Of a stretch of 45,905 nucleotides of DNA, positions 7,559 to 15,936 are shown piece by piece. Origin of the DNA: Halobacteriovorax sp. GTDB lineage: Bacteria; Bdellovibrionota; Bacteriovoracia; Bacteriovoracales; Bacteriovoracaceae. The stretch lies in assembly GCA_024686135.1 (NCBI GenBank), contig JAIBDQ010000006.1, positions 1 through 45,905 of the forward strand. Reading direction: 5' to 3'. How positions within the stretch are numbered: the stretch's first letter is position 1; each line of letters opens with the position of its first letter. Below the pieces are notes generated by a model, which was given only the letters and a program-made list of their open reading frames with translations, had not been told where the DNA came from and searched no databases. The position numbers and the translations under genes were made by a program.

Positions 7559-8525
7559 TTTAGTTATTTTGACATTTTTATTTAGTTTTAATTCTTTAGC
7601 TGAGATCTCACTTCCTCTTCCTGGTGTACCTATCGATAACTCGGTTTTAGAAAACAGAATGAAGGAAAGTGAAACGAGAGGTGCTTTTGTTCCTGGTGAT
7701 GAATTTGAGGAAGTTGATATTAAGACAAAGAAAACTTCAGTTTATGTTCCTGAAGATGCAGAAGATGCTGGTTTAGATAGCGAAGTAACGAGAAGAGAAA
7801 AATTAAAAAACTTTGGTTCAACGGTTCCTCACTCAATGGAAGGAGGAGATAGTTACCAAAGATTATCAAATAGAGACCTTCTTTATCAGTTCCAGGGCGA
7901 GGGTAGTAAAAGTTTTGGCTTCTATTATATCCAAGATACATATGATGTTTCTGATGCCAATGGTATTTATAATCGAACTTATGGGGAAAATGTTTCACAG
8001 GCCATGAGGGGAGGATCTGTTCATATCTCTTATGAGAGATTTTGGGTCCATGATAAGGTTTTTCTAGGTTGGGGAATGAATTTTGGAGTAGGACTTTCTC
8101 AAGGGAAAGGTTCTTTTACTTCATCTGGTGTTTCCGGAGGCCAATCGACTACGAAGTTTTCTCTTTGGACCCTTCCATTGGACCTGGGGCTTGTGTTTGA
8201 AGTACCTTTAGGGAATTGGTTAAAGGTTGGAGTTTCAGGTGGACCATCAGCTATGGGTCTTTATCAGCATAGAGATGACAAAGATAATCGTGAAGGTGGT
8301 AAACATTTAAGGCAAGTCTCTTATGGTTATTATGGTAGAGCAAATTTGAAAATCAGCATGTCTCATTTTATGCCTTCTCAGGCAGTAAGAAATCTAAAGG
8401 CATATACAATGACAAAAATGTATTTGACTCTTGAAGCTCGAATGCAGGAATTTAATAATTTTCAAGATGACCTTTCAATCACTGGTCAGTCATTCGGGCT
8501 AGGTTTTGCCTTTGAATACTTATAA
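7518..8525 (+). CDS. Exported protein, probable outer-membrane beta-barrel
   Basis: I do not recognise a named family. A signal peptide (hydrophobic LVILTFLFSFNSLA, cleavage after LA-E) is followed by about 90 polar residues and then alternating, aromatic- and glycine-rich strands (for example SVHISYERFWVHDKVFLGWG and TTKFSLWTLPLDLGLVFEV), ending in LGFAFEYL. A C-terminal hydrophobic/aromatic strand is typical of outer-membrane barrels. ATG 7518 has GAGAGG eight bases upstream and overlaps pssA by 41 bases. ATG 7542 would give a shorter signal peptide but has a poorer binding site. The gene overlaps the truA start, so it belongs to the same transcript. Confidence 0.7.
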   Translation: MKFSIGLVMSKNHNLVILTFLFSFNSLAEISLPLPGVPIDNSVLENRMKESETRGAFVPGDEFEEVDIKTKKTSVYVPEDAEDAGLDSEVTRREKLKNFGSTVPHSMEGGDSYQRLSNRDLLYQFQGEGSKSFGFYYIQDTYDVSDANGIYNRTYGENVSQAMRGGSVHISYERFWVHDKVFLGWGMNFGVGLSQGKGSFTSSGVSGGQSTTKFSLWTLPLDLGLVFEVPLGNWLKVGVSGGPSAMGLYQHRDDKDNREGGKHLRQVSYGYYGRANLKISMSHFMPSQAVRNLKAYTMTKMYLTLEARMQEFNNFQDDLSITGQSFGLGFAFEYL

Positions 8526-9282
8526 GTTAGTAATCCAATACAAAGGTACCTCATATCAGGGTTGGCAAATTCAACCTCAGGGTAAAACTGTTCAGGGTGA
8601 ATTAAATAAGACTCTTAAGAAGATTTCCAAAAGTGAAAATTTAAAAACTATTGGAAGTGGTAGAACGGACAGTGGAGTTCATTCTCTAGGTCAGACCGTA
8701 AAAGTTTCAATGAAATTAGACATTGGAAACGAAGAACTAAAAAAAGCCCTAAATTCATTACTGCCTAATGATATCAGAGCCGTTAAAGTTGATAGGGTTG
8801 ATGACTCTTTCCATCCAATTGGAGATTCTGAATGGAAAGAATATATTTATTTGTTTTCTACAAATAGAGAGACGAGCCTTTTCTACAATGAGTTTTTGAG
8901 TGTTCAGCCCTATAAATTCAATTTGGAAGATATGCATAAGGCATGTGAGTTGTTTGTGGGAAAACATGATTTTGCAGACTTTCAATGTGTTGGAACAGAA
9001 GTGAATTCTACAATCCGAGAGATTTATGAGTGTGAGATTTCTGAATATATGAATGAGTGGGGAGTTTTTCCAAAATGCGAGCATGTTTTTGCTCTTCGCG
9101 TCAAAGGGGATGGTTTTTTAAAACAGATGGTTAGGCTAATGATGGGCACACTATGGAATATTGGTCAGTCTAAAATCAGTCTTCAGGAGCTTGAACTGGC
9201 CCTGAGCACTCCAACGGGCAAGAAGCTTGGAGCTGTGGCACCTCCCGAAGGCCTTTATCTAAATAAAGTATTTTACCCTTAA
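8512..9282 (+). CDS. truA: tRNA pseudouridine(38-40) synthase
   Basis: Isomerises uridines 38-40 of the tRNA anticodon stem. The product has 256 residues. The family start YKLVIQYKGTSYQGWQIQPQ and the catalytic aspartate motif SGRTDSGVHSLGQ are clear, and the C-terminal FLKQMVRLMMGTLWNIGQ helix is typical. I place the start at TTG 8512, which follows TAGG with eight bases spacing and gives the usual short N-terminus; TTG 8506 is the alternative. Either start lies inside the preceding gene (overlap 14-20 bases), so translation is probably coupled. Confidence 0.93.
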   Translation: MNTYKLVIQYKGTSYQGWQIQPQGKTVQGELNKTLKKISKSENLKTIGSGRTDSGVHSLGQTVKVSMKLDIGNEELKKALNSLLPNDIRAVKVDRVDDSFHPIGDSEWKEYIYLFSTNRETSLFYNEFLSVQPYKFNLEDMHKACELFVGKHDFADFQCVGTEVNSTIREIYECEISEYMNEWGVFPKCEHVFALRVKGDGFLKQMVRLMMGTLWNIGQSKISLQELELALSTPTGKKLGAVAPPEGLYLNKVFYP

Positions 9283-9294
9283 ATGCCGTTTAAA

Positions 9295-9323
9295 TTGACT
9301 TTTACGCGTGTTCTCGCTATTTT
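9295..9323 (+). promoter_or_regulatory. Sigma-70-type promoter for tig
   Basis: TTGACT (9295-9300) is separated by 17 bases from TATTTT (9318-9323). Five of six -35 bases and four of six -10 bases match the consensus. It sits in the 89-base gap between truA and tig and would place the transcription start near 9330, about 42 bases before the trigger factor ATG. Tig is therefore probably transcribed on its own, in addition to any read-through from truA. Confidence 0.6.
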
Positions 9324-9371
9324 CACGAGATTTCAAATTGAATTTTACGCAAAGAGTTGGGAGTACTTAAA

Positions 9372-10661
9372 ATGTCTTATAAAGTAGAAGAAGTTAATGG
9401 TTGTACTAAGAAAATTGTTTTTAATTTTGAAACACTAGATTTAACAACTGAGATTAAAGCTGAGCTTACTAAAAAACAAAAAACAGTAAATATTAAAGGG
9501 TTTAGAAAAGGTAAAGCACCTCTTGCTATGGTTGAGAAGCTTTATGGACCGCAGCTTGAGTTTGATGCTCTTAACCAATTCGTTCAAAATCAGTTAATTG
9601 CCGCATTAACAAAAGAAGAGCTGAATCCTGTTGGTCAGCCAAGTTTCGAAGATATGAAATATGATGCTGGAAAAAGTGTTAGTTTTAATGCTGTCGTAGA
9701 AGTTTTTCCAACTGTTGAAATTAAAGATCTTTCAAAGTTAAGTTTCAAAAAAGAAAAAGTAGAAATTAAAGACGAAGACGTAGAGTCTATAAAGAATAAT
9801 TACTTAGGATCAAAAGCTGAAATGGTTGAGATCACTGATGATAGTGTTACTTTAGATAAAGGACATACCGCTGTATTGAATTTTCAAGGCACAACTGCAG
9901 ACGGAGAGAAGCCAGAGAGTATGAAAGGTGATGAATTCCTTTTAGAGATTGGATCTGGTCAGTTTATTCCAGGGTTTGAAGAAGGGATGACTGGAATGAA
10001 AAAAGGCGAAAAGAAGTCAATCGACTTAACTTTCCCTGAAGAGTATCACGCTGAAGAATTAAAAGGCGCTAAGGTCGTGTTTGACGTTGAACTTCTAGAA
10101 ATTAAAGAAAAGAAGTTACCAGAATTTAATGATGAATTGGCAAAAGAGTTTGGATTTGAATCGGTAGAAGATTTCAACACTAAGAATAGAGAAAACTTAG
10201 TAATGCAAAAAGAGAAAGCTGCTGACGAAAAGCTTCATCAAGAAATCCTAGAAACACTTATTAAAGAGAACTCATTTGATGTACCTGGTGCATTAGTTGC
10301 TCAACAAAAAGACTATTTAAAAGAAGATGTGAAAAAAAATCTTTCTCAACAAGGTTTTAACGAGCCAATGATGGAAGAATACTTTCAGAAATGGGCCGAT
10401 GATCTTAATGAAAAAGCTCAGTTTCAAGTTCGTTCTGGGTTAATTTTAGATACTCTTGCAAAGAAATTTGAAGTTGAGACTTCAGATTCAGATCTGGATG
10501 CTAAAATTGAAGAAACAGCTAAAGGATCAGGGCTTCCTGTAGAGCAGCTAAAGCAATATTATTCTTCTGATGAAAATATTAGAAAGAATATGATGTATGC
10601 GATTAGAGAAGAAAAGACTTTCGAAGCCCTAAAAAGCCAAGTCAAAGTAGAAGTTGCTTAA
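9372..10661 (+). CDS. tig: Trigger factor (ribosome-associated chaperone and peptidyl-prolyl isomerase)
   Basis: Binds near the ribosome exit tunnel and shields nascent chains. The 429-residue product has the expected length. The N-terminal ribosome-binding domain has the signature IKGFRKGKAPLAMVEKLYG (GFRxGKxP, about residues 37-55). An FKBP-type domain spans about residues 145-240 (GQFIPGFEEGMTGMKKGEKK). The C-terminal helical chaperone domain follows. The start is ATG 9372, with GGGAG eight bases upstream; the longer frame from TTG 9357 would include that binding site and is rejected. It has its own promoter (9295-9323) and terminator (10683-10711). The usual clpP-clpX neighbours are absent. 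Confidence 0.97.
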   Translation: MSYKVEEVNGCTKKIVFNFETLDLTTEIKAELTKKQKTVNIKGFRKGKAPLAMVEKLYGPQLEFDALNQFVQNQLIAALTKEELNPVGQPSFEDMKYDAGKSVSFNAVVEVFPTVEIKDLSKLSFKKEKVEIKDEDVESIKNNYLGSKAEMVEITDDSVTLDKGHTAVLNFQGTTADGEKPESMKGDEFLLEIGSGQFIPGFEEGMTGMKKGEKKSIDLTFPEEYHAEELKGAKVVFDVELLEIKEKKLPEFNDELAKEFGFESVEDFNTKNRENLVMQKEKAADEKLHQEILETLIKENSFDVPGALVAQQKDYLKEDVKKNLSQQGFNEPMMEEYFQKWADDLNEKAQFQVRSGLILDTLAKKFEVETSDSDLDAKIEETAKGSGLPVEQLKQYYSSDENIRKNMMYAIREEKTFEALKSQVKVEVA

Positions 10662-10682
10662 TAAAACTAAAAAAATAAGTAC

Positions 10683-10711
10683 AAAAAAGGCGTCTCCTGG
10701 ACGCCTTTTTT
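10683..10711. terminator. Bidirectional intrinsic terminator between tig and the minus-strand operon
   Basis: The perfect stem GGCGTC (10689-10694) / GACGCC (10700-10705) with loop TCCTG is flanked by six A on the left and six T on the right, so it gives a U-run on either strand. It serves tig on the plus strand and the convergent 64-residue gene on the minus strand, whose stop codon touches the T-run. Confidence 0.92.
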
Positions 10712-10904
10712 ATTTGTCATTCTCTTCTACAAACTTTTTTATCTCGTCAAAATTCTTAATAATATAGGCTGCTTTCTTGAAACCAAAGCTTACGATCGTT
10801 CCAAATTTTTCAATTTCATTTCCTTCATCATCTACTTTGATAATTTTTAGAATCTTATTACCTTTAAATTCATCTTCAACACACTTATGTGGTTCGTATT
10901 CCAT
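10710..10904 (-). CDS. Small acidic/basic mixed protein of unknown function, 64 residues
   Basis: I do not recognise this protein. It is highly charged (for example KIIKVDDEGNEIEKFG and FDEIKKFVEENDK), has no membrane segment or signal peptide, and a single cysteine near the N-terminus. It is probably a real gene: AAGGAG lies about six bases before ATG 10904, it follows the flavin-reductase gene by nine bases, and it stops exactly at a bidirectional terminator. It would be the last gene of the four-gene minus-strand operon. Charge and size would fit a small cytoplasmic accessory protein, but nothing shows its role. Confidence 0.65.
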   Translation of the reverse strand: MEYEPHKCVEDEFKGNKILKIIKVDDEGNEIEKFGTIVSFGFKKAAYIIKNFDEIKKFVEENDK

Positions 10905-10913
10905 ATTGGCTCC

Positions 10914-11540
10914 TTATTTTTGGATTTGTGCTTTCATTAAGCGTTCCATTTCAAATACATCAGTTGCTTTAAACCAGTCATTTCCAGCGCCTCTTGCAAC
11001 AGGTTTAAGTTTGCTTGTGATAATTCTTCCATTTTCATAGATGCTATCTTCCACATGAACTTTAACCACTTCACCGGTTATTATTTGACCACAGCCTGGC
11101 TCATCACCATAATTAAGTCGATCTCTAAGTTTACATTCAAAATGTATTAAACTTTCTTTGATTCTAGAGGCTTTAACTACCTCTGAAGGAATTGGAGTTA
11201 AACCAGAGTGCTTAAACTCATCTTCTCCATACGGTAATTCCGCACTACACATATTTACTTTTTCTGCAATCGACTCGGAAACAATATTAACAACAAACTC
11301 TTTTTCCCTAAGAATATTTAAAGGGGTGTCTTTTTGCTCCCCGGTAGAACTTCTTATAAGGGGGGAGAATGCTATAATCATCGGCTTAGCACTAACTGCT
11401 GTAAAAAAGCTAAATGGAGCTAGATTATTGGTTCCATCTTTATTGAGGGTAGAGACAACTGCAATTGGTCTTGGAAGAATACTTCCTATTAGAAATTTGT
11501 AATTTTGTGAGAATTCACCATTCGTATCAAAGCTAAGCAT
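10914..11540 (-). CDS. Flavin reductase-like (FMN-binding split barrel) protein
   Basis: The 208-residue product belongs to the flavin-reductase/flavoredoxin group. The diagnostic N-terminal part reads ILPRPIAVVSTLNKDGTNN then LAPFSFFTAVSAKPMIIAF, where the family binds FMN. The later INIVSE-like segment (FVVNIVSESIAEKVN) and GEVVKVHVEDSI are also typical. Such proteins either reduce free flavin with NAD(P)H for a partner monooxygenase or act as small flavin oxidoreductases; no monooxygenase is next to it. It lies 13 bases downstream of the FAA-hydrolase gene and nine bases before the small gene. Start ATG 11540 has TAGGA eight bases upstream on its strand. Confidence 0.85.
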   Translation of the reverse strand: MLSFDTNGEFSQNYKFLIGSILPRPIAVVSTLNKDGTNNLAPFSFFTAVSAKPMIIAFSPLIRSSTGEQKDTPLNILREKEFVVNIVSESIAEKVNMCSAELPYGEDEFKHSGLTPIPSEVVKASRIKESLIHFECKLRDRLNYGDEPGCGQIITGEVVKVHVEDSIYENGRIITSKLKPVARGAGNDWFKATDVFEMERLMKAQIQK

Positions 11541-11553
11541 TATAAGTCCTAGA

Positions 11554-12558
11554 TTATTTTTTTTTACCTATTATATTAGTTAATTTTCCTATGCCTTCAA
11601 CTTCTAACTCTATTTTATCACCTGGTTTTATCCACTTATCAAGTTCTAGGCCACATCCCGTACCAACAGTACCACTTCCAAAGAGATCACATGGAAGGAC
11701 CCATTCATCCTGACTAACATGTGCAATCATTTGGGCCCAACTAAAATGAGCGTCTCCAGAATGACCCCGTGACCATTCTTGGTCATTTATTGTCGCCGTC
11801 ATTAGTAAGTTTGGTTCTTTATAGTTAAATTCATCAAAAGTTGTTATTACAGGTCCAAGAACAGAGCAGAAATCCTTGCCTTTAGCTGGACCTAACCTAA
11901 CGGCCATTTCTTTTTTCTGTATATCTCTAGCAGAGATGTCATTTAAAATAGTGAATCCAAAAATATGCTTTGAAGCATCTTTTTCTTTAATATTCATTCC
12001 ACTACGGCCAATGACCATGCCCAGTTCAAGCTCGTAGTCTAGAATATCCGTATATGATGGCCATAAGACCTCATCTTCATTTCCGATAAATCCATGAGCA
12101 GGACCTTTATAGTAAGCAGGAATTTCAAACCAGGCCTTTGGAATCTCTTCGTTTCGTTTTTCAAATCCTTTCTTGACATGTTTCTCATGAGCATAAAAAT
12201 CTCTATAAGTTTCAATTCGATCCATAGGGGAGTTTAGCTTTATTGAATTCTTTTTCATTTCAAAAGAAATTGAAGTGCCATCATTTAGCGCAAGGTCCCC
12301 CAATTTTTGGAGTTTTTGAAATAGTTCTAGCGACTTATTCAGCCCATCGATAGGGCACTGATTTTGCCTCAAAAACTTATATAATGAAGAGCTACATTCA
12401 TGCTCTGCCAATTCTTTTGAATTAAAATGACCTTCTTTTTCAAAGAAAAGTGTCCAGCAAAGATTAGGGTCTACAATCAGATTTTCTTTTTCGAGAAGAA
12501 TCCCGAGTCTTTTTTGAGGCAGATATCCTGTATTATAGGTATAGTTGCAAATTTTCAT
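11554..12558 (-). CDS. Fumarylacetoacetate hydrolase family protein
   Basis: The 334-residue product has the FAH-family fold: an N-terminal region, then DFYAHEKHVKKGFEKR, AYYKGPAHGFIGNEDE, and the metal-binding acidic cluster LDYELELGMVIGRSG (ExE, about residues 168-182). FTILNDISARDIQKKEM and GTGCGLELDKWIKPGD follow, all typical of fumarylacetoacetases and related C-C hydrolases. In tyrosine breakdown the family splits fumarylacetoacetate to fumarate and acetoacetate; other members act on acylpyruvates. The ATG overlaps the stop of the aminotransferase gene (ATGA), so the two are translationally coupled. The exact substrate is inference. Confidence 0.88.
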   Translation of the reverse strand: MKICNYTYNTGYLPQKRLGILLEKENLIVDPNLCWTLFFEKEGHFNSKELAEHECSSSLYKFLRQNQCPIDGLNKSLELFQKLQKLGDLALNDGTSISFEMKKNSIKLNSPMDRIETYRDFYAHEKHVKKGFEKRNEEIPKAWFEIPAYYKGPAHGFIGNEDEVLWPSYTDILDYELELGMVIGRSGMNIKEKDASKHIFGFTILNDISARDIQKKEMAVRLGPAKGKDFCSVLGPVITTFDEFNYKEPNLLMTATINDQEWSRGHSGDAHFSWAQMIAHVSQDEWVLPCDLFGSGTVGTGCGLELDKWIKPGDKIELEVEGIGKLTNIIGKKK

Positions 12559-13703
12559 TTAACCCTTCCAAATTTTTTATTGTATTCAGGTAGCACTAGA
12601 TCCATGGCTTCAAAGAAGTGGTCCATTTCTTCCGGCGTACCAAGTGATATCCTTATAAACTCAGGCATTCTATTCACCTTCAATGGTCTTATAATGACAC
12701 CTTTATTTAACAAACTATCAAAAAGAAAGTCGCTTGCTTCTGTTGAGCCTGTTTTGATAGTGATGAAATTGGTAACCGACTTAATAGGAACAAAATCATT
12801 CTTCTCTAAATAGTCTACGCATCTTGAATATTGAATCATGTTATTTTCAAGAGTTCTTTGAAGATGGGGAGTGTCTTTTAATGCGCCAACTGCTCCAAGT
12901 TGAGCAATAAGATTAGGCTCAAAAGGTAACTTTACTTTGGTTAAGTTAGAAATCAGATCTTGATGGCCAAATCCGTAGCCGACCCTAATTCCCGAAAGAC
13001 CATAAGCTTTTGAAAATGTTCGAAGTGTTATTACATTGTCGTAACGGTAGTCCATTGAATCTGGATAATCATCAAACTGTTTAGCGAATTCAAAATACGC
13101 CTCATCTAAAATCACAAGAACATGTTCGGGAACATACTTCATAAGATAGTCGAATTCATCTTTCGTGATATATGTACCGGTAGGATTGTTTGGATTAGCG
13201 ATATAGATAACTTTCGTTTTTTCAGTTATGGCCTCTGCCATCTTCTTAACATCAAAACGATAATCAGAAGTTAAGCTAACTTGTTTAACACTCGCACCAA
13301 CACTTTGAGCGAGGATATAGAATCCAATAAAAGTATTTTCACTTGTTAAAACCTCAAGGCCAGGTTGTAAAAAGGCTCTGGCTATATAGGCCATAATACC
13401 TTCACTGCCATTACCTAGAATAATATTCTCAAGCTTCAAGTCATACATTTTTGAGAGTGAGGTTTTTAAGCGATAGGCATGCATATCTGGATACATATGC
13501 AAGTCCCAAAGTCCGTTGGTCATTTCTCGTATGGCAAATGGCGAAGGACCTAAGGGATTTTCATTACTCGCAAGTTTTGAAATCTTAGTTAATCCTTTTT
13601 CCCTTGCTAACTCATCTATTGGCTTTCCAGCCTGATAGGTTTGTAAGCTTCTAATATATTCCGGTACTAAGGAATTTGATATTTGCTGGCTTTGATTTGA
13701 CAT
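12555..13703 (-). CDS. hisC: HisC-type PLP aminotransferase (histidinol-phosphate or aromatic aminotransferase)
   Basis: The 382-residue product is a fold-type I aminotransferase with clear HisC features: SKLASNENPLGPSP near residue 42, ANPNNPTGT (about 174-182), DEAYFEF, and the PLP lysine in RTFSKAYGLSGIRVGYG (about 235-250). HisC homologues convert imidazole-acetol phosphate to histidinol phosphate, but many act on phenylalanine and tyrosine. No histidine-biosynthesis gene is nearby, and it is coupled by a 4-base overlap to an FAH-family hydrolase, an enzyme class of tyrosine breakdown. An aromatic aminotransferase is therefore a serious alternative. ATG 13703 has GAGG seven bases upstream. 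Confidence 0.85.
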   Translation of the reverse strand: MSNQSQQISNSLVPEYIRSLQTYQAGKPIDELAREKGLTKISKLASNENPLGPSPFAIREMTNGLWDLHMYPDMHAYRLKTSLSKMYDLKLENIILGNGSEGIMAYIARAFLQPGLEVLTSENTFIGFYILAQSVGASVKQVSLTSDYRFDVKKMAEAITEKTKVIYIANPNNPTGTYITKDEFDYLMKYVPEHVLVILDEAYFEFAKQFDDYPDSMDYRYDNVITLRTFSKAYGLSGIRVGYGFGHQDLISNLTKVKLPFEPNLIAQLGAVGALKDTPHLQRTLENNMIQYSRCVDYLEKNDFVPIKSVTNFITIKTGSTEASDFLFDSLLNKGVIIRPLKVNRMPEFIRISLGTPEEMDHFFEAMDLVLPEYNKKFGRVK

Positions 13704-13809
13704 GGAAACCTCAGTTTTGAATCACTTTTTTATCATATTTTGTCCTTTCAAGATAATTTAACGCAAAGCAAAGTCCTCGTCGAATGCTATAGTAGAAGAG
13801 GAGAAAATA

Positions 13810-14229
13810 ATGACCGAATATTCATATGGAAAGTTCTCTATAGAACATCTCAAAAACACCGCCGAGGGAGTAAAGCTCTTTAATGAACAGAAGTATTGGG
13901 AGTGTCATGAAGTGCTCGAAGATCATTGGTTAGAGGGAAGGGGTGATAATGCTCGTTATGTTTATTGGGCCATTATTCAGGTCGCTGCTGCGATGATTCA
14001 CTACAGAGATAAGAATTTGAGCGGCGCACAAGGCTTATTGGCCAAAACTAAAGACAAATTACAAAAAATTGATGAACTCAAAGTTGAAACTGACTTGATG
14101 GAAACTTATTTAAGTTGGAGTAAACTTAAAAAGCTAGTAACCGGAATATCTAGAGAAGCTGAGCTTGAAGAGTTTAAAGAACTATTTGAGTTTCGTTTTA
14201 AGGACCCGTCAACTTGGAATATCGAATGA
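13810..14229 (+). CDS. DUF309 family protein
   Basis: The 139-residue product matches the DUF309 pattern: a short helical protein with GVKLFNEQKYWECHEVLED, containing the family HE-x-LE motif, followed by W and YWAIIQVAAAMIHYRDKN. The function of the family is unknown; the conserved histidine and glutamates suggest a possible metal or small-molecule site. AGAGGAG lies seven bases before ATG. It begins a new plus-strand operon divergent from hisC, and its stop overlaps the next ATG (ATGA). Confidence 0.85.
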   Translation: MTEYSYGKFSIEHLKNTAEGVKLFNEQKYWECHEVLEDHWLEGRGDNARYVYWAIIQVAAAMIHYRDKNLSGAQGLLAKTKDKLQKIDELKVETDLMETYLSWSKLKKLVTGISREAELEEFKELFEFRFKDPSTWNIE

Positions 14230-14957
14230 AGTATTTAGTATCGAGCTTTGGAGAATCTTTTTCAATTTTAAGGAAGGATAAAATAGTTCTCCTGTTTAGT
14301 TTTGCCCCAATTTTGATTGGTGTCGTTTTATATTATTTTCTTGGTCAGCTTATTTTTACTGATTTTCTTGATTGGATAAATATTTGGGTAAAGCAAAAAG
14401 TAAGTTCTGATGGGCTTGGCTCTGTTATTAGCTGGATCGTCACAGCATCTTTAACTGTAGTGATGTATTTTATAGTGTCTTGGACTTTTGTTCTCATCGT
14501 CTCACTAATTGCTTCACCTTTTAATGATATTATAAGCAATAGAACTGAAAAAATTTTAATGGGTGAGGTCCCAGAGTCTTTAGATAAATCTATTGGAAGA
14601 CTATTAAAAAGATTTGCCTTTACTATCGTTAATGAGCTCAAGAAGATTTCATTCATTGTAATCATGACCTTTTTGGCCCTGATTTTAAACTTTATCCCAA
14701 TACTATCACCGGTCTCATTTGTCTTGAGTGCTTTGTTATTTGCAATAGGCTTTGTCGACTACTCTTGGAGTCGGCACAATCTCCATTTTAGAGAATGTGT
14801 TAGCAGTACGCGGAGATTATTTTTAGGTTTCTCATTATCGGGTTGTGTCTTTTTAGGTCTAGTCGCCATCCCGGTTGTAAACTTATTTACTCTTCCTTAC
14901 GCAGTGATTTACTACACGATTTTCTTTACTAAAAATAGAATGGTCTCAGATGTCTGA
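14226..14957 (+). CDS. EI24/CysZ-like integral membrane protein
   Basis: The 243-residue product has about five hydrophobic stretches: IVLLFSFAPILIGVVLYYFL, a pair around residues 68-105 with SLIASPFNDIISNRTE at its end, ISFIVIMTFLALILNFIPIL, and two near the C-terminus. The SPFNDxxxxRxE segment and the position of FVDYSWSRHNLHFREC are typical of the EI24 superfamily, which includes the sulfate transporter CysZ. Transport function here is not established. I start at ATG 14226, which overlaps the DUF309 stop; the longer frame from TTG 14214 adds only four residues. Confidence 0.75.
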   Translation: MKYLVSSFGESFSILRKDKIVLLFSFAPILIGVVLYYFLGQLIFTDFLDWINIWVKQKVSSDGLGSVISWIVTASLTVVMYFIVSWTFVLIVSLIASPFNDIISNRTEKILMGEVPESLDKSIGRLLKRFAFTIVNELKKISFIVIMTFLALILNFIPILSPVSFVLSALLFAIGFVDYSWSRHNLHFRECVSSTRRLFLGFSLSGCVFLGLVAIPVVNLFTLPYAVIYYTIFFTKNRMVSDV

Positions 14958-15936
14958 ATTAACAAAAGTTCTCATAAGAACACCATCAAAACTTGAGCAT
15001 GTGGCTAAAGTCTTCCCCTTTTTACAGCAATTGAAAGTTTGTTATCCTGAATCTCAATTTCACTTGTTAGTTTCAGAAAATTCCGAGATTTTTTTTAAAG
15101 CTCTGCCATTTGAAGTTGATATTTATGTCTTTGATGAAGCGGAGATGTCCTTACCAGCAATTCATAAATTCGCTGTTAATCAAAACGATATTTTTAATAT
15201 CGACCTCTATTTTGATCTTGAAAATACTTTTAAGTCCGCATTTGTTGGATTTTCTTTTAAAGCAAAAGATAGAGTTGGTTATGATAATGGGCTTAATAAG
15301 TTATTACTAACTCATAAGGTTGAAGCTTTTGAAAGTTTTCGTCCTGATAAAGTTTATTTAAAACTATTAGAGAGTTTTTCAGAAAAAAACTATTCGGATC
15401 TAAAGATAGATGGAGAAGTATCAAAGGATAGGTTGTCCTCAAAGAAGGCAGAGGAACTAATCAATCTCCCTCCATATTTTCTTATAAGAGTAGGGGACTT
15501 GCTAAAGAAAAAAGAGTTTTGGGATGACTTCTTTAGATTTTTTGAAGGTCAATACTTTGTGATTTGGTTTGATTCTAAAAATGGGGAAGAGAAATACAAT
15601 GAGCTACAAGGGTACTTCAAGTCTTTAGAACAAAAAAATAAATACTTGGTTAAAGCAGGGCCAGAGGAAAACTTTTTAAGATTACTTGTTCATTCGATTG
15701 GTTTTTTTACGGAAGATAAAAATTGGTCATATCTTGGCAGCTATCTAGATGTTAATACCTACTCATTTGTTAAAAAGGCATCCGACTTGGCTTTTATGGA
15801 GCATTTCAAAGGTGCTCCAGTTTTAATAGAGATGAATCAAGAAATACCAGTTAAATGGATCAGTGAAGAGAAAAGTGAGCCTATCGAAACGGTCGATAGG
15901 CTTGTGAATATATTACATGAGATACATGAACTATGA
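14950..15936 (+). CDS. Glycosyltransferase family 9-like (heptosyltransferase-like) protein
   Basis: The 328-residue product starts with KVLIRTPSKLEHVAKVFPFL and YPESQFHLLVSE, a pattern like that of LPS heptosyltransferases (ADP-heptose:LPS, GT9), where a first strand binds near the phosphosugar and a second carries the yPxAxI motif. KAKDRVGYDNGLNKLLLTHK also fits. The C-terminal half is divergent, and I see no clear sugar-nucleotide signature, so activity on LPS is inference. It overlaps the preceding gene by eight bases. Its stop overlaps the 3' end of valS on the other strand by six bases, with no terminator between them. Confidence 0.5.
   Translation: MSELTKVLIRTPSKLEHVAKVFPFLQQLKVCYPESQFHLLVSENSEIFFKALPFEVDIYVFDEAEMSLPAIHKFAVNQNDIFNIDLYFDLENTFKSAFVGFSFKAKDRVGYDNGLNKLLLTHKVEAFESFRPDKVYLKLLESFSEKNYSDLKIDGEVSKDRLSSKKAEELINLPPYFLIRVGDLLKKKEFWDDFFRFFEGQYFVIWFDSKNGEEKYNELQGYFKSLEQKNKYLVKAGPEENFLRLLVHSIGFFTEDKNWSYLGSYLDVNTYSFVKKASDLAFMEHFKGAPVLIEMNQEIPVKWISEEKSEPIETVDRLVNILHEIHEL

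Noticed and set aside
11158-11502. Open frame of 114 codons antisense to the flavin-reductase gene
   Set aside because: It lies wholly inside a clear gene, has no domain features, and looks like a shadow frame. The same applies to frames such as 12427-12813, 14345-14665, 29168-29545 and 30832-31140.
13788-13793. TGCTATAGT as an extended -10 promoter for the DUF309 gene
   Set aside because: The predicted transcription start would fall within the ribosome-binding site, leaving almost no leader, and there is no -35 at normal spacing.
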